Assembly (NCBI GenBank): GCA_046330225.1
Contig: JAXLTD010000002.1
Coordinates: forward strand, 248,001-312,000
Source of the DNA: CANJIV01 sp046330225
GTDB lineage: Bacteria; Actinomycetota; Thermoleophilia; Solirubrobacterales; Solirubrobacteraceae
Direction of reading: 5' to 3'
DNA length: 64,000 bases
Shown: positions 16,987-25,578 of the stretch, piece by piece
How the letters are laid out: each line of letters opens with the position of its first letter
How positions within the stretch are numbered: the first letter of the stretch is position 1
The notes under the pieces: generated by a model
Database searches by the model: none
The model's input: only the letters and a program-made list of their open reading frames with translations
What the model was told of the DNA's origin: nothing
Made by a program: the position numbers and the translations under genes

Positions 16987-17997
16987 CTAGATGCCCTGGC
17001 CGGGCAGGAACTCGTTCGTCAGCGCCGCGCCGGCGTTGGGGTCGCGCTTGAGCAGCCGGTTGCGGAGCATCCAGGCGCCGAAGCGGTCCCACAGCGCCGG
17101 CTCCTGCCATCCGAAGGGCTTCGACGAGCTCGCCGGGAAGAAGGCCGGCAGGGTCGCCTTGACGCTGGCGAGCTGGAGCCGGCGGCTGAGCGTCGGGTTG
17201 GCCTGCACGAGCTGGCCGGTCGCCTTCACCGGGTTCGTGCGGGCAGCCTCGTAGCCCCGGGTGAGCGCCCGCAGGAACCGGCGCACCCGCGGCGCGCCCT
17301 TCGAGAGGTCGTCCTGTCGGGCCACGACGACGAGCTCGTCGTAGGTGGGCACGCCGGCCCGGTCCACGGGAATGATCGTCGGCCGCCGCCGCTGGAGCTT
17401 GAGCTGCACCCCCTCGTAGTTCCAGAACCCGCCGAGCGTGGCCCGGACGCGCTTCGTGAGCATGGCCGGAACCAGGTCGAAGCCGACATTGACCTCGCGG
17501 ACCGACTGCGCGTCGCGGCCGGCGGCATCGACGATCGCCTTGAGGAATCCCGCCTGGTAGGGGATCCCGGCGGTCCCGACGGTCGTCCCCGAGAGGTCGG
17601 CCGGCTTGAGGATCCTCGCCTGGGGGAGGGCGATGATCGAGGTCAGCGGCCTCTGGACGATGGCCCCGACGCTCACGAGCCGCTGGCCGCGGTCGCGGGC
17701 CAGCAGCACTTCGGGCTCATACGAGATGGCCAGGTCGACCTTCCCTGCGGCGAGCAGGTCGAGCGGGGCGGCGGGGTCGGGCGGCGTCTGCGGTCGCACG
17801 TCGAGCCCCACCCGGCGGAACTCGCCATCCGCGATCGCGGCGTAGAGGCCGACGTGGTCGGCGTTCGGGAGGAAGTCCAGCGCGACCGTCAAGGGGGCGA
17901 CGGCCGGCGTGCCGGTCTCGTCGCGCTTGCTGCCGCAGCCGGCTGCCGCGGCGGCGAGCGAGACGGTCAGGACGGCGGCGAGGAGGAGGCGTGTCAC
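16987..17997 (-). CDS. ABC transporter substrate-binding lipoprotein, NMT1/THI5-like
   Basis: 336 aa. A lipoprotein signal (LLLAAVLTVSLAAAAAGC, Cys about residue 23) is followed by an NMT1/THI5-like periplasmic-binding fold: LTVALDFLPNADHVGLYAAIADGEFRRVGLDV, then DLAISYEPEVLLARD and GTAGIPYQAGFLKAIVD. Relatives (ThiY type) bind pyrimidine precursors of thiamine such as formylaminopyrimidine; others bind taurine or sulfonates. It is the last gene of a permease/ATPase/SBP operon, and its GTG overlaps the permease stop. A TPP-riboswitch-like sequence at the operon head favours a thiamine-precursor substrate. Confidence 0.8.
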   Translation of the reverse strand: MTRLLLAAVLTVSLAAAAAGCGSKRDETGTPAVAPLTVALDFLPNADHVGLYAAIADGEFRRVGLDVRPQTPPDPAAPLDLLAAGKVDLAISYEPEVLLARDRGQRLVSVGAIVQRPLTSIIALPQARILKPADLSGTTVGTAGIPYQAGFLKAIVDAAGRDAQSVREVNVGFDLVPAMLTKRVRATLGGFWNYEGVQLKLQRRRPTIIPVDRAGVPTYDELVVVARQDDLSKGAPRVRRFLRALTRGYEAARTNPVKATGQLVQANPTLSRRLQLASVKATLPAFFPASSSKPFGWQEPALWDRFGAWMLRNRLLKRDPNAGAALTNEFLPGQGI

Positions 17998-18785
17998 GTG
18001 GCGGGTCCTTGTCGGGGGCCGGCGGCCCAGGGGAGCAGGGCGCGTTCCAGCGCGGTGATGGCAGCGAACAGCAGGATGGCGAAGGCTGACAGGACCGCGA
18101 CCGCCGCGTAGGCCTGGGCGGTCTCGAACTGCGGAATCGCCTGCGTGATCAGGTGGCCGAGGCCCTCGCTCGAGCCGGCCTGCTCCGCCAGCACGGCGCC
18201 GACCACGGCGACGACCACGGCGATCCGGGCCCCGGTGAACACCGCCGGCACGGCAGCCGGAAGCTCGACGAACCGCAGCGCCTGCCAGCGCGAGGCGTGC
18301 AGGCTGCGCATGAGCGTGCGCTGCTCGGGCTCGACGGCCGCGAGCCCGTCGAGCGCAGCGACCGTCACCGGGAAGAAGCACACGAGCGCCACGATGGCCA
18401 GCTTGGGGAGCAGGTCGTAGCCGAGCCACGCCACGAGCAGCGGCGCGACGATCACGATCGGGACGGTCTGGGACGCGACGAGCAGCGGGTAGGCGGCGCG
18501 GCGCAAGAGCCCGGACAGGTGGATGGCCACCGCGCAGGCGAGCCCGAGGGCGATCGCCGCGGTCACGCCGAGCAGGATCTCGCCCGCGGTCACGCGGAAC
18601 TGGCCCCAGAGCAGGCCGCGGTCCTCCCACAGGGCCTGGCCGATCTCGGTGGGGGCGGGCAGGATGAAGCTGTCGATGCCGCCGGCGCGGGCGTAGGCCT
18701 CCCAGGCGCCGAGCAGCACGACGACGAGGGCGGCGGGGAGGAGAACGGCACCGGCGCGAGACCGGCCCCTCGCCGGCGGCGTCAC
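17994..18785 (-). CDS. ABC transporter permease (BPD_transp_1)
   Basis: 263 aa with about six TM segments, the first at about residues 12-32. The cytoplasmic EAA-type loop that contacts the ATPase is visible as AAVEPEQRTLMRSLHASRWQ, and the surrounding order matches the SsuC/ThiX/TauC family. The GTG at 18785 overlaps the stop of the ATPase gene, and the stop overlaps the next GTG, so the three subunits are coupled. Upstream in-frame sequence is Arg/Pro-rich and lies within the ATPase gene, so a longer start is unlikely. Confidence 0.85.
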   Translation of the reverse strand: MTPPARGRSRAGAVLLPAALVVVLLGAWEAYARAGGIDSFILPAPTEIGQALWEDRGLLWGQFRVTAGEILLGVTAAIALGLACAVAIHLSGLLRRAAYPLLVASQTVPIVIVAPLLVAWLGYDLLPKLAIVALVCFFPVTVAALDGLAAVEPEQRTLMRSLHASRWQALRFVELPAAVPAVFTGARIAVVVAVVGAVLAEQAGSSEGLGHLITQAIPQFETAQAYAAVAVLSAFAILLFAAITALERALLPWAAGPRQGPAT

Positions 18786-19564
18786 GCGCCCGCTCCCAGC
18801 GCGCCCAGCGCCTGCTCCCGCACCCCGACGATGCCGGGATCGGTCCGGTGGCGCGGGCGCGGCACCGGGACGGCGATGTCGGCGACGACCCGGCCGGGCC
18901 GGGGGGAGAGGACGACGACCCGGTCGCCCAGGACGGCCGCCTCCTCGACGTCGTGCGTGACCAGGAGCACCGTCCGGGGCTCCCGGCCCAGGGCGCCGGC
19001 CAGCCACGACTGGGCCTCGGCCCGCGTGAGCGCGTCCAGGGCGGCGAAGGGCTCATCCAGGGCGAGCACCGGCCGGCCAGCCAGCAGCGTCCGCACGAAC
19101 GCCACCCGCTGGCGCATCCCGCCGGACAGCTCGCGCGGCCGGGCCTGCTCGAAGCCCGCGAGTCCGAGCTCGGCAAACAGGGGGCGGGCCTGCTCGCGCG
19201 CGGCAACCGCGCCGACGCCGGCGATCCGCAGCGGAAGGGCGGCGTTGTCCAGGGCGGTGCGCCACGGCAGGAGCAGGTCGCGCTGGAACATGAGCGCCGC
19301 GGGTCCGGCGTGCACGGTCCCGGCGTCGGGGGCTTGCAGCCCGCACACGAGCTCCAGCAGCGTGGACTTCCCGCAGCCGCTGGGCCCGACGACCGCGCAC
19401 ACCTCGCCGGGAGCGACCTGCAGGGTCACACCGTCGAGCGCGGGAACCTGGCCGCGGCCAGTCCGGTAGGTCCGGGTCACACCGTCGAGCCCGATGCCGG
19501 CGTCCGGAACGGCGGTCGGCTTCGGCCCCGGAGCCGTCGGCGGCGCGTCGATCAGCGGTGTCAC
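18782..19564 (-). CDS. ABC transporter ATP-binding protein
   Basis: About 260 aa. Walker A GPSGCGKST, Q-loop FQRDLLLPW, signature LSGGMRQRVAF, Walker B VLALDEPFAALD and the switch His in VTHDVEEA are all present. It belongs to the nitrate/sulfonate/thiamine-precursor (SsuB/ThiZ) branch. The start is uncertain. ATG 19579 lies inside the putative riboswitch and GTG 19564 directly follows the AAGGGA end of that element. I give GTG 19564 because the conserved domain begins about 30 residues later. First gene of the operon. Confidence 0.87.
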   Translation of the reverse strand: MTPLIDAPPTAPGPKPTAVPDAGIGLDGVTRTYRTGRGQVPALDGVTLQVAPGEVCAVVGPSGCGKSTLLELVCGLQAPDAGTVHAGPAALMFQRDLLLPWRTALDNAALPLRIAGVGAVAAREQARPLFAELGLAGFEQARPRELSGGMRQRVAFVRTLLAGRPVLALDEPFAALDALTRAEAQSWLAGALGREPRTVLLVTHDVEEAAVLGDRVVVLSPRPGRVVADIAVPVPRPRHRTDPGIVGVREQALGALGAGA

Positions 19565-19565
19565 T

Positions 19566-19632
19566 CCCTTGGAGGGCATCGCCCCACAGGTTGAGAGGGT
19601 CAGCCGGGCAGAGCGGACCTGCCCCGGGGCGC
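19566..19632 (-). promoter_or_regulatory. TPP-riboswitch-like element, degenerate
   Basis: On the minus strand, in order: GGGGC, a small stem, GGCUGA, CCC, ACCUG, GGGGCGAUGCCC, AAGGGAG. This follows the TPP aptamer order (GGGG..GCUGAGA..ACCC..ACCUGAUC..stem..AGGGA). However, the second GA of CUGAGA, the AUC after ACCUG and the GCG before AGGGA are absent. It lies directly before a thiamine-precursor-type ABC operon, where true TPP riboswitches are common. It may be a diverged aptamer, a decayed one or a coincidence. Confidence 0.35.
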
Positions 19633-19711
19633 TGTCCCGGCCAGCCCTCCCGGCCAGACCGCCCTGGGTTGGCAGTCCGTCCATTCTAGCCCGGGGGCGG
19701 GCGTCGCCGGA

Positions 19712-19717
19712 TAGGCT
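19712..19717 (+). promoter_or_regulatory. Putative -10 element (TAGGCT), leaderless start
   Basis: TAGGCT sits six bases before ATG 19724 with no ribosome binding site between. Confidence 0.45.
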
Positions 19718-19723
19718 CCGGCG

Positions 19724-20986
19724 ATGCCCGGCCGACTCGCCATCTCCCTGCTTGCCGCGGCCGTGCTCGGGGCGGGCGCGGCACCGGCGGGCGCCGCAAC
19801 GATCATCCCGCTGACCGTGTCCTACACGGGATCGGCAACGTACGCGAGCAGCGCCGACGCCTCGTGCTACACCGACGACGGCACCTTCCGCACGGGCCGC
19901 CGGTCGCGGTCCGCGACGTTCCGGTGGGACACGACCTACGAAGACGCCTACGTCAACCTCGCGCAGCGGACGCCCATCAACATCAGCGCGACGAACGGCG
20001 TTGGCGAGAACCGGCACGTGAGCGGCACCTGGACCTACGAGGATCCCTGCAAGACCGAGGCCGGCGCCCTCATCGACACCGACGACTTCGGCCGGCCCAA
20101 CCCGCTGGGCACGTACCTGTGGGCCGGGATCACCGGCCAGGCCGTGACGCTCCAGGCCGAGGCCGCCAACCAGGTCGGCCCGAACGCCCGGCTAACGAAC
20201 TTCTCGACGCTGGGCCGGAGCAACGCGTGCTGCGGCCTCGGGCCCGAACGGGGGCGGGACGTGAGCCCGACCGGAGCCCTGGTCGCGACCGTGAAGGTTC
20301 CCCTTTCCCGCCTGCGGGACCTCGGGACCTCCGACACGCCGAAGTTCGTCATTCCGCTGAGCGGGCCGATCGCGCCGTGGACCCTCGGAGCCTGCGACGG
20401 CTCGAACTGCCAGCAGTCGCTGACGTGGCGCGGCCAGCTCGAGATCGAGCCGACGTGCATCACGCGCGTCAAGACCGGCCCCGGCTACGCCGGCCTGAGC
20501 TCGGAGATGAAGGCGGCGCTGACGAAGCTCTACAAGCGCCTGGACGCCCTGCGGGCCTGCTACCGGTTCAACAGCGGCTTCCGATCGGCAGACGAGCAGG
20601 ACGCGCTGCGCGACCGCTGGCGCGGCATCGCCGATCGGCGCGGCGCCAGCGACCAGCGGACCTTCGACCAGGTCTGCGCCCAGCTGCGCGCCAGCGGCTT
20701 CGCCCAGTGTCCCGCCCAGGGCGCCGGCGGCGGCTTCCGGGACACGCAGGGCCGGGCGCGCGGCGGCCCGGCGGTCCAGTCGCGACACTCCTCGCGCAAC
20801 GCCGCCGACCTCACGGTCGAATTCCCGCCCAAGCGCGGGCGCGACCTGCGCCGCTTCCAGCAGGCCGCGCGCTCCGCCGGCCTCTGCGGCCCCCCGGCGA
20901 GCGATCCCGTCCACGTGGAGCTTCCCTACCGCCGCGGCAAGGGCAAGCCGGTGCGCTGCCACTTCCCCGAAGGCCCGGCGCCGTAG
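19724..20986 (+). CDS. Secreted protein with M15-like (D-Ala-D-Ala carboxypeptidase-type) domain
   Basis: 420 aa. A signal peptide (about residues 1-25, ending AGA-A) is followed by a beta-rich region of unknown family (about 26-245). The C-terminal domain (about 255-415) has FNSGFRSADEQ, SRHSSRNAADL and DPVHVELPY. These correspond to the M15 zinc-site motifs SxHxxGxAxD and HxE; here the Gly of the first motif is Arg, while His, Asp and the later His are kept. A role in peptidoglycan trimming outside the membrane is likely but unproven. A leaderless start at 19724 is supported by the upstream TAGGCT. Confidence 0.6.
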   Translation: MPGRLAISLLAAAVLGAGAAPAGAATIIPLTVSYTGSATYASSADASCYTDDGTFRTGRRSRSATFRWDTTYEDAYVNLAQRTPINISATNGVGENRHVSGTWTYEDPCKTEAGALIDTDDFGRPNPLGTYLWAGITGQAVTLQAEAANQVGPNARLTNFSTLGRSNACCGLGPERGRDVSPTGALVATVKVPLSRLRDLGTSDTPKFVIPLSGPIAPWTLGACDGSNCQQSLTWRGQLEIEPTCITRVKTGPGYAGLSSEMKAALTKLYKRLDALRACYRFNSGFRSADEQDALRDRWRGIADRRGASDQRTFDQVCAQLRASGFAQCPAQGAGGGFRDTQGRARGGPAVQSRHSSRNAADLTVEFPPKRGRDLRRFQQAARSAGLCGPPASDPVHVELPYRRGKGKPVRCHFPEGPAP

Positions 20987-21000
20987 CCGGCGGCACTCCG

Positions 21001-21630
21001 ATGCCCGACCTCAGCCATCTCACGGCGTTCGTGCTCGCCGCTGTCGTGCTCGCCGCGATTCCCGGCCCGGGGATGCTCTACGTGCTCGCCCGCAGTCTCG
21101 GCGGGGGCCGGGAGGTTGGGCTGCGATCGGCGCTCGGCACGGGCGTGGGCGGCGGCCTGCAGGTCGTCGCAGCCGCCGCGGGCCTGTCAGCCCTGATCGC
21201 GGCCTCGGCGACCGCCTTCGCGGTCGCGAAGTACGCCGGCGCCGCCTATCTCGTGTGGCTGGGCATCTCGGCCTGGCGGTCGGCGACCGAGCCGCCGCCG
21301 TCCGTGTCCGCCGTAGCCGGATCCGATCGCCACGCGTTCCGGCAGGGCGTCCTGACCGAGGCGCTGAATCCCAAGACCGCCCTCTTCTTCCTCACGTTCC
21401 TCCCGCAGTTCTGTCAGCCGGAGAATGGGCCGGTTGGACTGCAGATCGTGGTGCTCGGGACTGCGAGCGTCCTCCTCAACACCGGCGCGGACATCATCGT
21501 GGCCTGTGCGGCCGGGCCGATCGGCCGCCGGCTGGCTGCCCACACCCGGGCCTGGCGGATGCAGCGGCGGGCCACCGGAGGCCTGCTCGTGGGCCTCGGG
21601 ATCCTCGCGGCGGTCGCCGACCGCCGCTAG
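21001..21630 (+). CDS. LysE/RhtB family translocator
   Basis: 209 aa with six hydrophobic segments. The family signature IPGPGMLYVLARSLGGGREVGLRSALG is at about residues 20-47, and LTEALNPKTALFFLTFLPQF follows at about 118-137. LysE-type proteins export amino acids or related solutes by proton exchange. It begins 14 bases after the M15-like gene and may share its transcript. The substrate is not predictable. Confidence 0.88.
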   Translation: MPDLSHLTAFVLAAVVLAAIPGPGMLYVLARSLGGGREVGLRSALGTGVGGGLQVVAAAAGLSALIAASATAFAVAKYAGAAYLVWLGISAWRSATEPPPSVSAVAGSDRHAFRQGVLTEALNPKTALFFLTFLPQFCQPENGPVGLQIVVLGTASVLLNTGADIIVACAAGPIGRRLAAHTRAWRMQRRATGGLLVGLGILAAVADRR

Positions 21631-21867
21631 CCTGGCGGCGTCGCCCGAGTCAGCCTCCGTCGCCGGGCCAAATCAGCGCAAGGAGCGGAACGACCTTCAC
21701 CGTCGTGACCGCCCGCGTCGAACCGGCGGTGCTCGCAGGCCGCGGACGCGGCGGGCGGGAAGGACGCTGCGGTTGGCCGGGCGCGAGAAAGGCCGCCTGC
21801 GCGCCCTGCCGTTCTGCGTTCGCATAGGTTCCTCTGCGGACGTACAAGCCACCCCGGGGGCCCCAGC

Positions 21868-23010
21868 ATGCTGATCACCGACGTGCAGGCCGTCCTGCTC
21901 ACCACCCCATATGGCGTCGAAGGCGCCCACATCGACAAGCGCTGCGCCTGCTTCGTGGAGGTGCACACGGACGAAGGCGTCGTCGGCCTCGGCGAGACCT
22001 ACTCCGGGGTGTACTTCCCCGAGCTCTCGGTCCAGATCACCGAGTTCTTCAAGCCGTTCCTGCTCGGACGCGACATCACGAACCCGAACAAGGCCTATCG
22101 CGACTGTTACTGGGTCTCGAGCTACGCCGGACGCAGCGGGCCGACGGTGATGGTGCTCGGAGCGATCGAGTGCGCCATGTGGGATGCGCTCGGCCAGTAC
22201 CGCGGGGCGCCGGTTCACGAGCTGCTCGGGGGGGCGGTTCACGAACGGCTTCCCATGTATGCGTCCGGCGGAGTGCCGCACCTGAGCATCCCCCAGCTGC
22301 AGGACCAGGCGCGGCGGGTTCGCGACCAGGGCTTCCACGGCTTCAAGATGCGGGCCAACCTCTTCAAGTATCAGCCCGAGGTCGAATGCGAGCGCGTCGC
22401 CGCGGTTCGGGAGGCGCTCGGACCCGATCGCATGCTGGCGATGGACGCGGTGCAGAACTTCAACCTGCAGCCCTGGTCGCTCAAGCAGATCGTTCGGATG
22501 CTCGAGATGCTCGAGCCGCACGATCTGGGCTGGGCCGAGGAGTTCCTGCCCCCGTTCGACCCCGCTCCGTACGCCGAGCTGCGCCAGATGACCTCGATCC
22601 CGATCACCGGCGGCGAGGGAATCACCACGTTCTCGACGTTCGAGCAGTGGCTGCGAGCTGGCGCCTTCGACATCGCCCAGCCCGATGCCACGATCATCGG
22701 CGGGATCGGCGAGGCCCGCCGGGCGTGCGAGGCGGCGGCGGCGCGGCACACGCAGGTCGCCATGCACGTCTGGGGCTCCGCCCCGACCATCGCGGCCAAC
22801 TACCACCTCGCGTTCACGCAGCCCAACTGCATCTGGCTCGAGCGGCCGGTGATGAACAACCCGCTCGAAGACGAGATGTTCATCGAGCCGCTGCCGATCG
22901 CCGACGGGCACTGCCTGCCCCCGGCCGGCCCCGGCCTCGGCGTGCGCCTCACTGACGAGCTGAAGGCCAAGTACCCCTATCAGCCGGGCAGTGCGAGCCT
23001 GTTCGGCTGA
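21868..23010 (+). CDS. Mandelate racemase/muconate lactonizing enzyme family protein
   Basis: 380 aa, typical for the enolase superfamily. The N-terminal capping domain (about 1-125) is followed by a TIM barrel. The acid/base region reads GFKMRANLF (K-x-R in place of the usual K-x-K). Metal ligands are in MLAMDAVQ (Asp), WAEEFLPP (Glu) and ITGGEGIT (Glu); the opposite-face DIAQPDATIIGG and AMHVWGS (His) are present. It probably acts on an acid sugar or related carboxylate by proton abstraction. The exact substrate is unknown. The 237 bases upstream hold no gene. Confidence 0.87.
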   Translation: MLITDVQAVLLTTPYGVEGAHIDKRCACFVEVHTDEGVVGLGETYSGVYFPELSVQITEFFKPFLLGRDITNPNKAYRDCYWVSSYAGRSGPTVMVLGAIECAMWDALGQYRGAPVHELLGGAVHERLPMYASGGVPHLSIPQLQDQARRVRDQGFHGFKMRANLFKYQPEVECERVAAVREALGPDRMLAMDAVQNFNLQPWSLKQIVRMLEMLEPHDLGWAEEFLPPFDPAPYAELRQMTSIPITGGEGITTFSTFEQWLRAGAFDIAQPDATIIGGIGEARRACEAAAARHTQVAMHVWGSAPTIAANYHLAFTQPNCIWLERPVMNNPLEDEMFIEPLPIADGHCLPPAGPGLGVRLTDELKAKYPYQPGSASLFG

Positions 23011-23022
23011 GGCCGGGCCTCA
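23008..23022. terminator. Hairpin at the end of the enolase-superfamily gene
   Basis: TGAGGCC-G-GGCCTCA is a perfect 7-bp inverted repeat that starts on the stop codon. The single-base spacer means the real loop must open several pairs. No U-tract. A weak terminator candidate between converging genes. Confidence 0.3.
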
Positions 23023-23118
23023 GGGCCGGAAGATCCCGTGCGACAGCAGCCGCAGATCCGCGGCGCTGCGCCGGCCCCGGACGCATCGATCGGGCGGCGC
23101 CGGAGCCGGTGGGTGCCG

Positions 23119-24090
23119 CTACGGCGCCGCCCGGGCCGCGCGGACCTCGCGAGCGATCTCGCCGAGGTGCTTGTCCCAGGTGCCGCAGCATCCGCCCCAG
23201 ATGTCGATGTGGGGGAAGCGGCGGGCGAGGGTCGCCAGGAGGAGACCGAGCTCTCGCGGATCGCCCTCTTCGAGATGTCCGATGCGGCACAGCGAGACCT
23301 TGTCCATGAGCGCGGCGTTCGGGCGCACGGCGCGGATCCGGTGCGTCCAGTCGCCCGGTTCGAGCGCAGGCAGGAACTCCAGCGGGTGCGAGCAGTTGAT
23401 GCCGTAGAAGTCGGGTCGATCCTCCCCGGTCTGGGCATCTACGGCCTCGATGGCCTCACGCAGGGTCGGGCCCGAGGCGAGGCGGGCGGTCTCGTCCAGC
23501 GTGAACAGGATCCCGAGAGGGAGCCCGGCCCGAGCGGCGGCGCGGGCGACCCCGACGGCCTCGGGCACGTTGTTGAACGTCATCGCCTCGACCAGATCGA
23601 CCTCTGCCTTCGCGAGCGAGGCGATCTGGACGGCGTGGTACGCCTCGGCCCCCTCGGCGGTGATCGTGCGATCGAGCTGATAGGCGTCTCCTTGCGGTCC
23701 GACGATGCCTGCGTAAAGGACGCCGGGCACGCGTCCCGCGTAGGGCCGCGCCACGTCGCGCAGCAGCTCGATGCATCGGAGCTGGACATCCTCCAGCTGC
23801 CCGGGCGAATACCCGATCTTGCCTGCCCAATCGGGACTCGCGCGATAGTCGAGCCCACCCATCAGCGCCACGAAGCCGTGTTCGGCGGCGACGTCCAGGT
23901 AGCTGCGGTACATCGCCTCGATGTCGCGACGTGCGGCGTCGTCGTCGAGCAGGGCGAACAACGCGAACTCGGGCAGCTCGTGGCCGTGGCGGTACATCGC
24001 TTCGGTCTCCTGGCCTCCCTCGGCGAGGTAGAGCGTGCCGTCGTGCTGGGCGGGGAAACGCGCGCGTTTCGCCGATGGTCCGGGTGCCAT
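23119..24090 (-). CDS. Homocysteine S-methyltransferase family protein
   Basis: 323 aa. A single Hcy-binding barrel: LAEGGQETEAMYRHG near the N-terminus, EAMTFNNVPEAVGVARAA in the middle, and the zinc-binding cysteines in INCSHP (about residue 238) and GGCCGT (about 298-303). Zinc activates homocysteine for attack on a methyl donor such as S-methylmethionine or a betaine. The exact donor is unknown. It converges on the enolase-superfamily gene. ATG 24090 fits a leaderless start with TAGGCT on the minus strand seven bases upstream. Confidence 0.8.
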   Translation of the reverse strand: MAPGPSAKRARFPAQHDGTLYLAEGGQETEAMYRHGHELPEFALFALLDDDAARRDIEAMYRSYLDVAAEHGFVALMGGLDYRASPDWAGKIGYSPGQLEDVQLRCIELLRDVARPYAGRVPGVLYAGIVGPQGDAYQLDRTITAEGAEAYHAVQIASLAKAEVDLVEAMTFNNVPEAVGVARAAARAGLPLGILFTLDETARLASGPTLREAIEAVDAQTGEDRPDFYGINCSHPLEFLPALEPGDWTHRIRAVRPNAALMDKVSLCRIGHLEEGDPRELGLLLATLARRFPHIDIWGGCCGTWDKHLGEIAREVRAARAAP

Positions 24091-24097
24091 GGGGTCG

Positions 24098-24103
24098 AGC
24101 CTA
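24098..24103 (-). promoter_or_regulatory. Putative -10 element (TAGGCT), leaderless start
   Basis: Minus-strand TAGGCT, seven bases before the ATG at 24090. Confidence 0.45.
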
Positions 24104-24150
24104 TGTCGCCTTCACGCCGACGGGCAAGACCCGGGAGGCGTGGGCGTTCG

Positions 24151-25578
24151 TCAGCGCCAGGCCGGGTCCGGTGCGGCCAGCGCCTTCACGAAGTCCTCGA
24201 GCTGGCGCGTGGTCCAGCACTCGAAGGCCGAGCAGTGCTGCTCGTAGGCGGCGATGACCGAGTCGCCGTAGTTCCAGTACAGCCGCGGCTCGGGGTTGAG
24301 CCAGAACGTGCGCCCGGCGCGAGCGGAGATCTGGGCGAAGGCGTCGGCGCGCGGGTCGCGGCCGTTCGTCCGGGCGTCGCCGAGCACGATCACGGTCGCG
24401 CGCGGGTGCAGGTCCTCGACGACCTCGGCGAGGAACTCCTCCCACACGCGCCCGTAGTCGGTGTAGCCCGAGATGTCGGCGACCCCCGCGTCGCGGCCGA
24501 TCGCCTCGCTGACCGCCTTGAAGTTGCGCTCCTTCTCGAAGATCTCGGTCACCTCGGAGATCCGCTCGATGAACACGAAGGAGCGCAGCTTGCGGAACGA
24601 GTCGTGCAGGGCGTGCAGGACCGAGAGGAAGAAGACGCTCGCGCTCGTGACGCTCGTCGAGACGTCGCAGAGAACGTAGATCTCGGGCCGGCGCGGGCGC
24701 TGCGGGCGAAAGCGCAGCTGCACGGGAACTCCGCCGGTCTGCAGCGACGCCCGCATCGTGCGGCGCATGTCGAGGTGGGCGTGGCGCTTGCGACCCCGCT
24801 GCTCGCGGCCCTGGGTGGCCAGGCGGCGCTTGAGCTGCATCACGATCCGATGCACGGCGGCGAGATCCTGGAGCGGGCCGCTCGGCAGGGCGCGGTCGAG
24901 CTCGTTGAGCGGGCGGGAGGGCGGGAGGCGCCGCGTGCGCTCGATCGTGGCCCGCTCGAGCTCGCGCCGCAGGGCGGCCTCGAAGGCCCGAAGCTGGTCG
25001 CGGGGCAGGCCCTCGGCCCGGGGGTCGTCCTGGGGCAGCTCCGGCTGGGGCTCGGAGCGCAGGCCCAGCGCCCGGCGAATGCGCTGCACGTCGACCCCGA
25101 TCACGCCTGAGCCCTCGCCCTGGCGGCCGAACGCCGCGATCGCCAGCCGGGCGAGGTCGCCCATCGCGCTCTCGTCGCCGTCGCGGATGGCCTGGGCGAT
25201 CTGGGCGCGCAGCGCGTCGAGGTCGAGCTGGTCGCCGCCGTCGACGCCGCCCTCCTCGCGCACCTCGTGCTCGATCGCCGCGGACTCGGGCGCCCGGAAG
25301 AAGAACCGGTCGAACACCAGCTCGAAGACGCGGCGGTCCTCGGGCGACTTGGCCAGGGTGGCGGCGAGGGCCTCGCGCAGGTCGGACTTCTCGGTCCAGG
25401 CGATGTGCTCGAGGGCATCGAAGGCGTCGAGCAGCTCCGACGTGCCGACGGCGACGCCTTCGCTGCGCAGCTCGTCGCCGAACTCCACGAGGCGCGCGGC
25501 CAGGCCGGGCGCCGGCGGGCTCGCGCCGCCGCTGGGCCCGCCGGGACGGCTAGGCGGCGGGCTGGCCGGCGACGCCAT
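24151..25578 (-). CDS. VWA domain-containing CoxE-like protein
   Basis: 475 aa. The N-terminal half is helical and charged, with a long acidic/Arg-rich middle. The C-terminal half is a von Willebrand A domain with a MIDAS-like DVSTSV (about residue 293-298), an intact fold and VLGDARTNGRDPR as the second metal loop. Such proteins work with a MoxR-type AAA+ ATPase as metal-chelatase-like assembly factors. Here the MoxR gene is directly upstream, and this ATG lies 29 bases inside it. No carbon monoxide dehydrogenase genes are in the window, so the client is unknown. Confidence 0.85.
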   Translation of the reverse strand: MASPASPPPSRPGGPSGGASPPAPGLAARLVEFGDELRSEGVAVGTSELLDAFDALEHIAWTEKSDLREALAATLAKSPEDRRVFELVFDRFFFRAPESAAIEHEVREEGGVDGGDQLDLDALRAQIAQAIRDGDESAMGDLARLAIAAFGRQGEGSGVIGVDVQRIRRALGLRSEPQPELPQDDPRAEGLPRDQLRAFEAALRRELERATIERTRRLPPSRPLNELDRALPSGPLQDLAAVHRIVMQLKRRLATQGREQRGRKRHAHLDMRRTMRASLQTGGVPVQLRFRPQRPRRPEIYVLCDVSTSVTSASVFFLSVLHALHDSFRKLRSFVFIERISEVTEIFEKERNFKAVSEAIGRDAGVADISGYTDYGRVWEEFLAEVVEDLHPRATVIVLGDARTNGRDPRADAFAQISARAGRTFWLNPEPRLYWNYGDSVIAAYEQHCSAFECWTTRQLEDFVKALAAPDPAWR

